Source: Mollicutes bacterium (lineage in GTDB: Bacteria > Bacillota_I > Bacilli_A > RF39 > UBA660). Taken from it: a stretch of 15,520 nucleotides of DNA. Below are positions 1 through 6,632 of this stretch, piece after piece (positions within the stretch are counted from its first letter, which is position 1; every line of letters starts with the position of its first letter). The stretch spans positions 1 through 15,520 of the forward strand of contig PWIL01000068.1 of the NCBI GenBank assembly GCA_003560455.1. Reading direction: 5' to 3'. The notes below the pieces were generated by a model. It was given only the letters and a program-made list of their open reading frames with translations. It searched no databases and had not been told where the DNA came from. The position numbers and the translations under genes are program-made.

Positions 1-170
1 AAATAAACTATGATACCTGATAAAAAAACAACTAAAGTTACCGAAAGACCCATTCCAATCGCCCCTTTTTCTTTATTGGAAGTTCCAATAAAAGGACAGA
101 TGCCTAAAAATTTAGTTAAAATAATATTTTCAGTTAAAACACTAGCAATAAAAATACTAATTAGCGGCAT
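1..170 (-). CDS. rnfA: Rnf electron transport complex subunit RnfA (5' part, cut by window edge)
   Basis: This is the N-terminal 56 codons of RnfA, an integral membrane subunit of the ion-translocating ferredoxin:NAD+ oxidoreductase. From the ATG at 170 it reads MPLISIFIASVLTENIIL and continues with KFLGICPFIGTS and then AIGMGL-type sequence. This matches the conserved start of RnfA, whose FLGICPF cysteine is known in the family to help hold an intramembrane iron-sulfur cluster with RnfE. The start overlaps the end of rnfE by 14 nt, a common RnfE-RnfA arrangement that suggests coupled translation, and rnfB would be expected next, outside the window. The gene continues past position 1, so the second conserved cysteine cannot be checked. 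Identity is secure from the motif and the neighbours. Confidence 0.93.
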   Translation of the reverse strand, partial: MPLISIFIASVLTENIILTKFLGICPFIGTSNKEKGAIGMGLSVTLVVFLSGIIVY

Positions 171-792
171 TTACTTCACCTCGCTTAATAATTTTATTAA
201 AAATAGCTAATAAAAATCCTAACGCCAAAAAAGCACCAGCTGGTGAGGCAAATAAGGATACATTTAAATCAAATGGTGTCACTTGATAAACCATCACATA
301 GCCCGTTAAATTACTAATATCTTGCATAATCGTAATTGTATTATGAGCTAAAATCTCTCTTACTAAAGCAACCGCGCTAATAGTTAATGTAAATCCTAAA
401 CCAATTCCTAGGGCGTCTTGCATACTAATAAAACTAGTTTGCTTACAAGCTACTGCTAATGCTCTACCTAACACAATACAATTAACCGTAATTAAAGGAA
501 GATAAATACCTAGGGTTGCATGTAATGCTGGCACATAAGCAGCAATTAACATATCAACAGTTGTCACAAAAGTAGCAATAATAATGATAAAAACTGGAAT
601 TTGCACATTTTCAGGGACAATGTTTTTAATTAAAGAAACGGTTAAATTAGAAAAAAACAACACAAAAATAACGCATAATCCCATAATATAAGCACTTTCA
701 AAAGTATGGGTTACGGCTAGGGCAGGACATAAACCTAAAAGAAGAATAAAAACTGGATTGTCTTTAATAATGCCATTTAAAATTGTTTTCAT
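157..792 (-). CDS. rnfE: Rnf electron transport complex subunit RnfE
   Basis: Integral membrane subunit of the Rnf complex, 211 aa, close to the family's usual length of about 200. The N-terminus NPVFILLLGLCPALAVT (from about residue 12) and the later PLITVNCIVLGRALA (around residue 100) are the two hallmark RnfE motifs. Their cysteines are known in the RnfA/RnfE and NqrD/NqrE families to ligate the intramembrane [2Fe-2S] cluster. About six hydrophobic helices are visible. The start is an ATG preceded by AGAGGTG at a suitable distance. The gene follows the 30-codon membrane ORF by 9 nt and ends on TAG inside the beginning of rnfA. The product should act in the cytoplasmic membrane as part of the electron path between ferredoxin and NAD+. 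Nothing looks truncated. Confidence 0.95.
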   Translation of the reverse strand: MKTILNGIIKDNPVFILLLGLCPALAVTHTFESAYIMGLCVIFVLFFSNLTVSLIKNIVPENVQIPVFIIIIATFVTTVDMLIAAYVPALHATLGIYLPLITVNCIVLGRALAVACKQTSFISMQDALGIGLGFTLTISAVALVREILAHNTITIMQDISNLTGYVMVYQVTPFDLNVSLFASPAGAFLALGFLLAIFNKIIKRGEVNAAN

Positions 793-801
793 TTTTCACC
801 T

Positions 802-894
802 CTAACTAGTTAATGAATGGGTTAAATAAATGATTAAACCACAAATAAAAGCAGTAATGGTTAAAACCAAAATACTTTTCACCCGTTTATTCAT
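802..894 (-). CDS. 30-codon single-helix membrane ORF at the rnfG position (possible RnfG anchor)
   Basis: This short ORF runs from the ATG at 894 to a TAG at 802-804. It begins MNKRVKSIL, continues with a hydrophobic stretch VLTITAFICGLIIYL (residues 10-24) and ends THSLTS. A strong Shine-Dalgarno sequence, GGGAGGA at 900-906, lies 5 nt before the ATG. The start overlaps the end of the rnfD-rnfG fusion by 8 nt and rnfE starts 9 nt after the stop, so the ORF fills the gap in the operon. The basic start, single helix and the closing His-Ser-Leu-Thr resemble the N-terminal anchor of RnfG, whose gene normally sits between rnfD and rnfE. No RnfG globular domain follows. That it is a reduced RnfG is inference; it could also be an unrelated small membrane subunit or a non-functional remnant. 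Confidence 0.7.
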   Translation of the reverse strand: MNKRVKSILVLTITAFICGLIIYLTHSLTS

Positions 895-2287
895 GATAAT
901 CCTCCCAAACATTTTCTAAAATATTTTTTAAAGCATCGGCGGTAATAGTTGCACTACTAACAGCATCTACTTCTCTAAAATCATCGGCTTCTAATAACTG
1001 TTCAATATAATTTGCATCTTCAATTCGTTGCCAATAACTTTCAACTTGCGATACAATCACAAAATCAACTATTTGACCATTTTCTAAATAAACTTCTGCG
1101 CGTATAATTCCAGAAAATGCACGTTGTTCCACTAAATAAATTGTTTGATTGTTTTCTTCTTTAATATTAACAATTTGAAAACGATCATCAGTTTCTTCTT
1201 TTTCAAAACCAGCCGCAATCACTAAACTTAAAACAACAATTAAAAGCCAAGCACCAACAAAACCAATTGTTGATTTAGAAAAATTGAAGCGCGCTTTTTG
1301 ACCAACTTTATCAAGAATAAAAACAAATAAATTCATTGTTAAAATAGCCGTTAAGACTCCTTCAGGATAAGGTGATAAAAAGCGAAACACTACTGTCAGT
1401 AATCCTAAGAAAAGACCAAATAGTATTTGACCAACTGGGGTGGTTGGACTGGTAACTGGGTCTGTCGCCATAAAGACCGCCCCAAATAATAAACCACCAC
1501 TAAAAATATGAAAAAGCGGATACCAAACATCTAAATCATTTAAAGTTCCAATTAAATAAGTCATTAAGAAAACTGTTAAAACATAAATAACACTAATCCG
1601 CCATTTTATCATTTTGTTCATCGTTAAATAAGCAAAAGCTAGTAAAATTAATAACGCACTTGTTTCACCAACTGAACCTGGAATAGTTCCAAATAAGAAA
1701 TTAGATAAATCACCATATGGCGTGACTAAAGTTTCATAATCACCGATACCCTCTACTTCAGTTGCTAAAGGAGTTGCTTGCGAAATTGTATCTAATTCAT
1801 ATTCATTTAAATAGCCCCCTTGATCAACTATCGTGACTGAAAAAATGGCTGTTACAAATAATACACCAATTAAGGCGGGATTAAAAATATTATTTCCAAA
1901 GCCCCCAAAAATTATTTTGCCAATAAAAGTTGCAATTAAACAACCAAAGATTAAAACTAAAATTGGCGTATTTAAAGGCAGAACCAAAGCAACAAAAAGA
2001 CCGGGCAGAAGCGCTGTTTTTTTAGCCATTGCTAATTGTTCTGCTTGTTTATTTAATGAATAATAAGCTATTTCACTAAAATAAGTAGTCGCCATCCCAA
2101 TTAAAACAAATAATAATGGATAAAAAATATAAATAAAATCATGGTATCCTTCTTGATAAGGAATATAACCATTTTTATAAACAGTAAATACAACAAGTGG
2201 TAACAACGCCAAAATTAAATGACGCATGATAACACTTAATTGTTGTTCTTCTTTAATATATGGTCCCTCAAAAGTTTTAAATTTCAT
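887..2287 (-). CDS. rnfD: Fused RnfD-RnfG: RnfD membrane domain plus C-terminal FMN-binding domain
   Basis: A 466 aa protein. Residues about 1-335 are a full RnfD, the multi-helix membrane subunit of the Rnf complex, with GGFGNNIFNPALIG (128-141), TDPVTSPTTPVGQ (275-287) and the predicted covalent FMN site SQAT (Thr172) in DTISQATPLA. RnfD normally ends near here. An extra helix follows (about 341-360), then about 105 residues resembling the FMN_bind domain of RnfG, with FSGIIRAEVYLENGQIVDFV and DAVSSATITADAL. Thr447 in SSAT matches the flavinylated threonine of the SGAT motif, with Ser replacing Gly. The fused domain is shorter than a whole RnfG (about 190 aa). The start ATG overlaps the TGA of rnfC. 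The flavin transferase ApbE, needed for such sites, is not in the window. Domain assignments are from motif memory and the single uninterrupted frame is directly seen. Confidence 0.9.
   Translation of the reverse strand: MKFKTFEGPYIKEEQQLSVIMRHLILALLPLVVFTVYKNGYIPYQEGYHDFIYIFYPLLFVLIGMATTYFSEIAYYSLNKQAEQLAMAKKTALLPGLFVALVLPLNTPILVLIFGCLIATFIGKIIFGGFGNNIFNPALIGVLFVTAIFSVTIVDQGGYLNEYELDTISQATPLATEVEGIGDYETLVTPYGDLSNFLFGTIPGSVGETSALLILLAFAYLTMNKMIKWRISVIYVLTVFLMTYLIGTLNDLDVWYPLFHIFSGGLLFGAVFMATDPVTSPTTPVGQILFGLFLGLLTVVFRFLSPYPEGVLTAILTMNLFVFILDKVGQKARFNFSKSTIGFVGAWLLIVVLSLVIAAGFEKEETDDRFQIVNIKEENNQTIYLVEQRAFSGIIRAEVYLENGQIVDFVIVSQVESYWQRIEDANYIEQLLEADDFREVDAVSSATITADALKNILENVWEDYHE
900..906 (-). 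promoter_or_regulatory. Strong ribosome binding site for the 30-codon ORF
   Basis: GGGAGGA lies 5 nt upstream of the ATG at 894, inside the last codons of the rnfD-rnfG fusion. Its near-perfect complementarity to the 16S 3' end is the main reason to treat the 30-codon ORF as translated. Confidence 0.75.
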
Positions 2288-3516
2288 TTAATTTCTCCTT
2301 TTGCTTGTTCTACTTTTTTTCTTAAATTAATTTGCGAAGGACAGATGTAAGAACAAAGACCACAACCAATACAACGGTCAGGATTAAATTGTTCAAAATT
2401 TTCCGTTGCTTCATTTATTAACACTGGAGATAACTTAACTGGACAAGCGTTAACACACTCACCACAGCGCATACAAACTTTCGGAATTGATTCAGCAATT
2501 GCTGGAACAACCCTAACTGAAGTTAAATCGCTACTAACTACCAAATCATCACTCGCAATGCTATTTCCCATTAACGGTCCATTAGCAATCAGCATTTTAT
2601 CCCCTTCTAAATATCCCCCTAAAAATTCAATAATTTCAGAAACTGGGGTTCCTATTTTAACTAAAACATTAGCATTTTCTTTAAGCATTGGACCACTAAA
2701 AGTTACTATCCGACTAGTTAAAGCTTGATTATATTTTAATGCTTCATATAAAGCATACATTGTTGCTACACCATTAACAACAATTTTTTTATTAGTTGGA
2801 AAAGTTTTACAATTAATTTTTTTAACTCTCTGAACTAATTCTTTTTCCCAACCTGCGGTATAAGTATTTGGAACTTCTGCTAACTTTAATTTTATATAAG
2901 TGCCTAAATAATAATTAAGATGTTTTTTTAACTCAACATCTGTTTTTTTAACAGCAATAATTGCTTCTTTCATGCCAAATATTTCCACTAGGGCATCGGT
3001 AATTTCTAAAATCTCTTCACATTTATTTAAAATTAAATAAGCATCATTACTAGCATCAGGATCTGATTCAACCGCATTAACAATCAAAGTATCTAATTGA
3101 TTATCGTATTTAACAGCTGTTGGAAATCCACTACCACTTAAACCAACTATCCCCATATCTTGCATTTTTTTTAACGCTTGTTCTTTAGTATAATCTGTTA
3201 ATTTTTTTTCAGATTTTTCACCTATTTGATCAACAAAATCATTTTCGATTACTAAACACTTTAGTTTTTGATTATTCAAATAATATTTTTCAGAAAAACC
3301 AGTAACTTTTCCACCAATGCTAGCATTGATAAAAACACGCCAATTTCCTTTGCTTTTGGCAACTAATTCTCCTTCTTCAACCATATCCTCTTTTTTAGCC
3401 AATGCTGTTATATCTGTATCACCATTTATAATTAATGGCAGATAAACATGTTTGGGATTTAAATATTCTTTATAGGGTGTTGGAGAAACTTGTTTTTTTA
3501 TTAGTACACGACTCAT
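2284..3516 (-). CDS. rnfC: Rnf electron transport complex subunit RnfC (divergent)
   Basis: Peripheral, cytoplasm-facing subunit of the Rnf complex that carries FMN and two [4Fe-4S] clusters and contacts NAD(H). It is 410 aa from the ATG at 3516, chosen over an upstream in-frame GTG at 3525 because that GTG lies within the AAAGGTGG ribosome binding site. GLSGSGFPTAVKY is the glycine-rich nucleotide-binding motif. The C-terminus holds CMRCGECVNACP (Cys348, 351, 354, 358) and CIGCGLCSYICP (Cys382, 385, 388, 392), ligands for two [4Fe-4S] clusters. The usual N-terminal GG-x-HPP motif is not recognisable, and the usual ECEP is replaced by ESDP, so it is a divergent member. It is preceded by the lipoprotein gene (21 nt gap) and overlaps the rnfD-rnfG fusion by 4 nt. 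Confidence 0.93.
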   Translation of the reverse strand: MSRVLIKKQVSPTPYKEYLNPKHVYLPLIINGDTDITALAKKEDMVEEGELVAKSKGNWRVFINASIGGKVTGFSEKYYLNNQKLKCLVIENDFVDQIGEKSEKKLTDYTKEQALKKMQDMGIVGLSGSGFPTAVKYDNQLDTLIVNAVESDPDASNDAYLILNKCEEILEITDALVEIFGMKEAIIAVKKTDVELKKHLNYYLGTYIKLKLAEVPNTYTAGWEKELVQRVKKINCKTFPTNKKIVVNGVATMYALYEALKYNQALTSRIVTFSGPMLKENANVLVKIGTPVSEIIEFLGGYLEGDKMLIANGPLMGNSIASDDLVVSSDLTSVRVVPAIAESIPKVCMRCGECVNACPVKLSPVLINEATENFEQFNPDRCIGCGLCSYICPSQINLRKKVEQAKGEIK

Positions 3517-3537
3517 AATTACCACCTTTAAATATTT

Positions 3538-4164
3538 TTATTCAAAATCAGCTTCGCAAGTACCGCCTTGTTGAGCATAATATTGCTTCGCATAACGAGG
3601 GATGTGCATTAAATCAATTATTTGACCATTTTCACAATAAAAATCTTTCAGTTCACAAAAATCAATTTCAGGAAATTGATTAGTTAACTTTTCCCAATCA
3701 AGATAATAATCATCATCAGCGACTAAAAAATAATTACCATCTCTTTCCACCAAATCTATTTCTGCATTTAAAAAACGAAAACCAAATACCATATTCATTG
3801 TATTAACACTTTTTTGCAACTCATTGTAAAAATATTTAGTTATTTCTTCATCAGAATGTTCATCTTGTAAACTTCTTAAACGGGTAACATAATTAAATCT
3901 TTGTAAGCGATTATCTTCATAAAACAATCGTATTTGTGTATGAAAAGAAAAATACCCCGGTTCAGTTTTTACCATCCGGCAAGTTAATGTCCCATCTGAA
4001 CCCAATTCTTGATTAATTTTTTCTTCTTCGATTTCTTCCTCTTCTTTTATTTCTTCTTTTGCTTCTTCCTGTTTTGCCTTCTCTTCTGTTTCTTCAACTG
4101 AACTAGAAAAATCTAAACAACCTACCATCAGGAAAAATAAACAAATTAATATTATTTTTTTCAT
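3538..4164 (-). CDS. Lipoprotein, unknown function, first gene of the rnf operon
   Basis: A 208 aa predicted lipoprotein. The N-terminus MKKIILICLFFLMVGC is a lipoprotein signal peptide with Cys16 as the likely lipidated residue, so the mature protein should be anchored on the outer face of the membrane. Residues 24-53 form a strongly acidic Glu/Lys linker, probably helical or disordered. The folded part (about 58-208) has four cysteines (62, 170, 177, 203) that could form two disulfides. I do not recognise the family with certainty; the stretch beginning LTCRM and followed by RLFYEDNRLQRF vaguely recalls small YehR-like (DUF1307) lipoproteins. The start has a GGGAGG site. It ends 21 nt before rnfC with no terminator seen between, so it is probably co-transcribed with the Rnf genes. 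Confidence 0.85.
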   Translation of the reverse strand: MKKIILICLFFLMVGCLDFSSSVEETEEKAKQEEAKEEIKEEEEIEEEKINQELGSDGTLTCRMVKTEPGYFSFHTQIRLFYEDNRLQRFNYVTRLRSLQDEHSDEEITKYFYNELQKSVNTMNMVFGFRFLNAEIDLVERDGNYFLVADDDYYLDWEKLTNQFPEIDFCELKDFYCENGQIIDLMHIPRYAKQYYAQQGGTCEADFE

Positions 4165-4181
4165 ATTTCCTCCCTATTGTT

Positions 4182-4190
4182 ATTTTAACA
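4182..4190 (-). promoter_or_regulatory. Candidate extended -10 promoter of the lipoprotein-rnf operon
   Basis: The minus strand reads TGTTAAAAT, an extended -10 element (TGn plus TAAAAT), 17 nt before the lipoprotein ATG. No good -35 hexamer is seen. The predicted transcript would have a leader of only about 10 nt carrying the GGGAGG site. Confidence 0.45.
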
Positions 4191-4212
4191 AATTATTAAT
4201 GAAAATAAAAGA

Positions 4213-4245
4213 AAAAGTTATCTGATTTATTTTAAAATAAAATCC
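4213..4245 (-). terminator. Weak candidate terminator after the GNAT gene
   Basis: A perfect 16-bp A/T palindrome at 4226-4241 (TTTATTTTAAAATAAA), extended to GGATTTT/AAATC with a bulge, sits just after the GNAT stop. A T-rich run (CTTTTTCTTTT) follows after a short gap. The stem contains almost no G-C pairs, so termination is uncertain. Confidence 0.35.
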
Positions 4246-4248
4246 TTT

Positions 4249-4707
4249 TTATGTGATATCCAAATCCTCAATTTTCACTTTATATATCAATTTTTTTCTT
4301 TCCCCTTTTAAATAACCATCATTATGAGGTGGCAAACTTGCCTTTTCAATAAAAATGCAATTTGGCAAAGAGTTTATTACTTTTTGTGATGCGATATTCT
4401 CTGGATTGCAACTAATATACAATTCATCGATACTATGTTTTTTAGCAACTGGCAAAATCATTTTAACGGCCTCTTTTGCAAATCCTTGACAACGATAAGA
4501 TTCAACAATTTCATAGCCAATATTACCACCATAATATATATTTTCATTGTAACCAATTCTTAAATTTATACTACCAACTAGATTATCTTCTTGATAAACA
4601 TCCCAAACATAGGTGGGCAAGTAATTACCTTGTTTAGGGAGTTTTTCTTTTATTCTTAAATCAATTTTTGCCCCTTTAATTAAATCAAATTCATCCTTAA
4701 AATTCAT
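4249..4707 (-). CDS. GNAT family N-acetyltransferase
   Basis: A 152 aa protein with the GNAT acetyltransferase fold, which transfers an acetyl group from acetyl-CoA to an amine. Visible signs are the strand GNIGYEIVESYRCQGFAKEA (about 61-80), where R/Q-x-x-G-x-A forms the acetyl-CoA pyrophosphate loop, followed by a helix, and later ISCNPENIASQKVINSL, the typical Asn-containing C-terminal motif of RimJ/RimL-like members. The order and length fit this subgroup (usually 150-185 aa). The substrate (ribosomal protein N-terminus, antibiotic, or small amine) cannot be told from sequence. The start has an AGGAG site about 9 nt upstream and the gene appears to be a single-gene unit between two terminator-like hairpins. 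Confidence 0.85.
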   Translation of the reverse strand: MNFKDEFDLIKGAKIDLRIKEKLPKQGNYLPTYVWDVYQEDNLVGSINLRIGYNENIYYGGNIGYEIVESYRCQGFAKEAVKMILPVAKKHSIDELYISCNPENIASQKVINSLPNCIFIEKASLPPHNDGYLKGERKKLIYKVKIEDLDIT

Positions 4708-4733
4708 CCTAATATTCTCCTAATCTTTTTTTT

Positions 4734-4742
4734 ATTATAACA
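4734..4742 (-). promoter_or_regulatory. Extended -10 promoter of the GNAT gene
   Basis: The minus strand reads TGTTATAAT, a consensus -10 hexamer with the TGn extension, about 27 nt upstream of the GNAT start. No convincing -35 element is present, which is normal for extended -10 promoters. Confidence 0.55.
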
Positions 4743-4794
4743 ATTATTTAATCTAATTACCATTTTTTATCAAAAAACTACCCACTTATCATAT

Positions 4795-4841
4795 CAAAAA
4801 AAAAAAGAAAAAGACTAAATTACTTTAATCTTTTTTCTTTT
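4795..4841 (-). terminator. Rho-independent terminator overlapping the end of the Clp-like gene
   Basis: On the minus strand an A-rich arm (AAAGAAAAAAGATTAAA), a GTAA loop and a T-rich arm (TTTAGTCTTTTTCTTT) form a long stem followed by a run of T (4795-4806). The core GATTAAA/TTTAGTC pairs at 4824-4830 and 4813-4819. The upstream arm is also the coding sequence for the last lysines, the aspartate and the stop codon of the Clp-like gene. Confidence 0.8.
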
Positions 4842-6552
4842 TCTTTACTTTTGGTTTAATCGGTTTTAACTGAAATTCATCTTCATAAGTAACTTCTAAA
4901 TTTAATTTTTTATTCTTTTCACCTAAATCAATCAGTTTCTCAATCATTTCATTATCTAAAACCCGAAACACATCACGAGCACCATATGTTTGATAATCTA
5001 TTTTGTTTATCAAATACTCATAAGCCTCTTCAGTCATCGAAAATTTATAACAAAATTCTTTTTTTTCTAATTTTTGACTAATTTGTTCTAAACTTAAATC
5101 AATAATATTATAAATATCTTCTTTTTCTAAATGCTTAAAATAAATAATTTCATCAATTCGATTAATAAACTCTGGCTTTAATGTATCTTCAATTGCCGCT
5201 TGATATTGACTTGGCTTTTCATTTTTTTCCCCAAAACCAATGGTATTTTTACTCGCTTCAAACGAACCAATATTCGTTGTTAAAACAAAAGTTGTTTCTG
5301 AAAAATTAATTTCTTTTTGGCGATTATCTTTTGCTTTCCCTTCATCAAAAATATGAAGAAAAGTATCTAAAACTCGGGGATGCGCTTTTTCAATTTCATC
5401 AATCAAAACAACTGCATGCTTATATTTACTAATTTGATCAAAAACTTTATTCCCCCGCTCGTCATAGCCCACATACCCTGGTGGCGAACCATAAATTTTA
5501 CTAACACTATGTGCTTCCTTATACTCGCTCATATCCATTCGCACTAACGGTTGTGAAGTATACTTGCTTAATAATTTTGCTAACTCTGTTTTACCAACAC
5601 CTGTCGGTCCAGCTAACAAAAACACCGCTTTAGCGCCTTTATCTTTTAGGGGCTCGTAGTCATTTATTTTTAAACGTTTAACAAATTGTTCTATTTGTGC
5701 ATCTTGACCAATAATATGTTGCTTTAATTCTTGCTCTAATTTAGAAAAGTCAACTTCCGCTTTTGGAAGCGCTAATGGTTCTTCTTTTTTTTCAGTTGGA
5801 TTAGGAGTTGTATAAAGCATTTCATCTAATTTTGCTTCTTCCATTTCAACAATGGGCTCTAGAAGGCCATAGATTTTTTCTTGTTTATTATCAAAATGAT
5901 TAACAATTAAATTGACAATTTCATCAATTTCATGCCGTTTTTGAATATCTAAGTTTTTTAAATAATCATAATTATAATCACTAAATTCAACCCCTGGATA
6001 AAAAATCCGAATTTCTTGATCGGTTAATAACTCATCTTCTTCATCCGTTGCTTTTATTATTTTAGTTAAAACTTCTGTATAACATAAACCCGTTATTCGT
6101 TGATCAATTCCGGTATGCTGATCAAAGTATTCTAAATTATTTATTAAATTAAATTTTATCGTATTAATTAACATTTTTTTAATACTAGTAAATTCCTTCT
6201 TTTTAGTTCGTTTATATTCTTTAACTTGTTTATCTAATCTGCCTAGCATTTCACCAATTTGATAATTTTGCTTTTCACCTAAATTAATTAACCCAAAATA
6301 AAGACAAGCAAGTTCATTTTTTAAACCATGCTGATCAAAAAAATCTAAATTTTCTTTAAAATTTTCAGTTCTTTTAAAATATTTTGATAACATCAATAAA
6401 AACGGATTAAATTCTGGATCTTCTTGAAAATAAATTAAATCTTCAACTTCTTCTTCAGAATAACCTCGTTTATTAATATTTTCAATAACTTCAGCAACAC
6501 TAACATTATTTTTTGTTGCATAAAACTCAACGATTCGATAAAACTTGTTCAT
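4825..6552 (-). CDS. Single-ring Clp-type AAA+ ATPase (D2-like) with a novel N-terminal domain
   Basis: A 575 aa protein, started at the ATG at 6552 behind AAAGGGGG; an in-frame TTG at 6573 would lie upstream of that site. Residues about 270-560 are one Clp/HSP100 D2-type AAA+ module: Walker A GPTGVGKT (315-322), pore loop PPGYVGY (357-363), Walker B VVLIDE (381-386), sensor 1 TTN (425-427), arginine finger R465 in EFINRID, and sensor 2 GAR (524-526). IGF at 438-440 lies where ClpA and ClpC carry the IGL/VGF loop that docks ClpP, which suggests an unfoldase that feeds a protease. The N-terminal 265 residues are charged and helical, without the ClpN repeats or a D1 module; I do not recognise them. 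The lysine-rich tail (KPKVKKKKKD) is unusual. Full ClpA/B/C proteins are 750-870 aa, so this is a short form. ClpP is not in the window. Confidence 0.88.
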   Translation of the reverse strand: MNKFYRIVEFYATKNNVSVAEVIENINKRGYSEEEVEDLIYFQEDPEFNPFLLMLSKYFKRTENFKENLDFFDQHGLKNELACLYFGLINLGEKQNYQIGEMLGRLDKQVKEYKRTKKKEFTSIKKMLINTIKFNLINNLEYFDQHTGIDQRITGLCYTEVLTKIIKATDEEDELLTDQEIRIFYPGVEFSDYNYDYLKNLDIQKRHEIDEIVNLIVNHFDNKQEKIYGLLEPIVEMEEAKLDEMLYTTPNPTEKKEEPLALPKAEVDFSKLEQELKQHIIGQDAQIEQFVKRLKINDYEPLKDKGAKAVFLLAGPTGVGKTELAKLLSKYTSQPLVRMDMSEYKEAHSVSKIYGSPPGYVGYDERGNKVFDQISKYKHAVVLIDEIEKAHPRVLDTFLHIFDEGKAKDNRQKEINFSETTFVLTTNIGSFEASKNTIGFGEKNEKPSQYQAAIEDTLKPEFINRIDEIIYFKHLEKEDIYNIIDLSLEQISQKLEKKEFCYKFSMTEEAYEYLINKIDYQTYGARDVFRVLDNEMIEKLIDLGEKNKKLNLEVTYEDEFQLKPIKPKVKKKKKD

Positions 6553-6575
6553 GAAATCCCCCTTTGATTGCAAAT

Positions 6576-6604
6576 ATAATACTATATTAAATTTTTTTTG
6601 TAAA
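6576..6604 (-). promoter_or_regulatory. Promoter of the Clp-like gene
   Basis: The minus strand carries TTTACA (6599-6604), a 17-nt spacer and TATTAT (6576-6581), one mismatch each from the housekeeping consensus. The expected start of transcription is near 6569, giving a leader of about 17 nt. No CtsR or HrcA operator was recognised. Confidence 0.65.
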
Positions 6605-6605
6605 G

Positions 6606-6632
6606 AAAAATTATGATTTTCACCATAATTTT
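6606..6632 (-). terminator. Terminator of the T-box/leuS operon
   Basis: On the minus strand AAAATTATG (6624-6632) and CATAATTTT (6607-6615) form a perfect 9-bp stem with an 8-nt loop, followed by a short T-rich run (TTTTTCTTT). The stem shares two bases with the stop codon of the MBL-fold gene. It is AT-rich and therefore of moderate strength, but it lies exactly between two transcription units. Confidence 0.6.

Noticed and set aside
10..210. Plus-strand open frame of 66 codons at the left edge
   Set aside because: It is antisense to the start of rnfA and the end of rnfE, both secure by motif, and has no ribosome binding site.
1833..2063. Plus-strand open frame inside the rnfD part of the fusion
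   Set aside because: It lies opposite conserved RnfD sequence, has a skewed Lys/Pro composition typical of antisense to membrane helices, and no start signals.
4014..4080. Glu/Lys-rich stretch of the lipoprotein as a DNA repeat
   Set aside because: The bases are a run of similar GAA/AAA-type codons without an exact repeat unit; low-complexity protein linker explains it.
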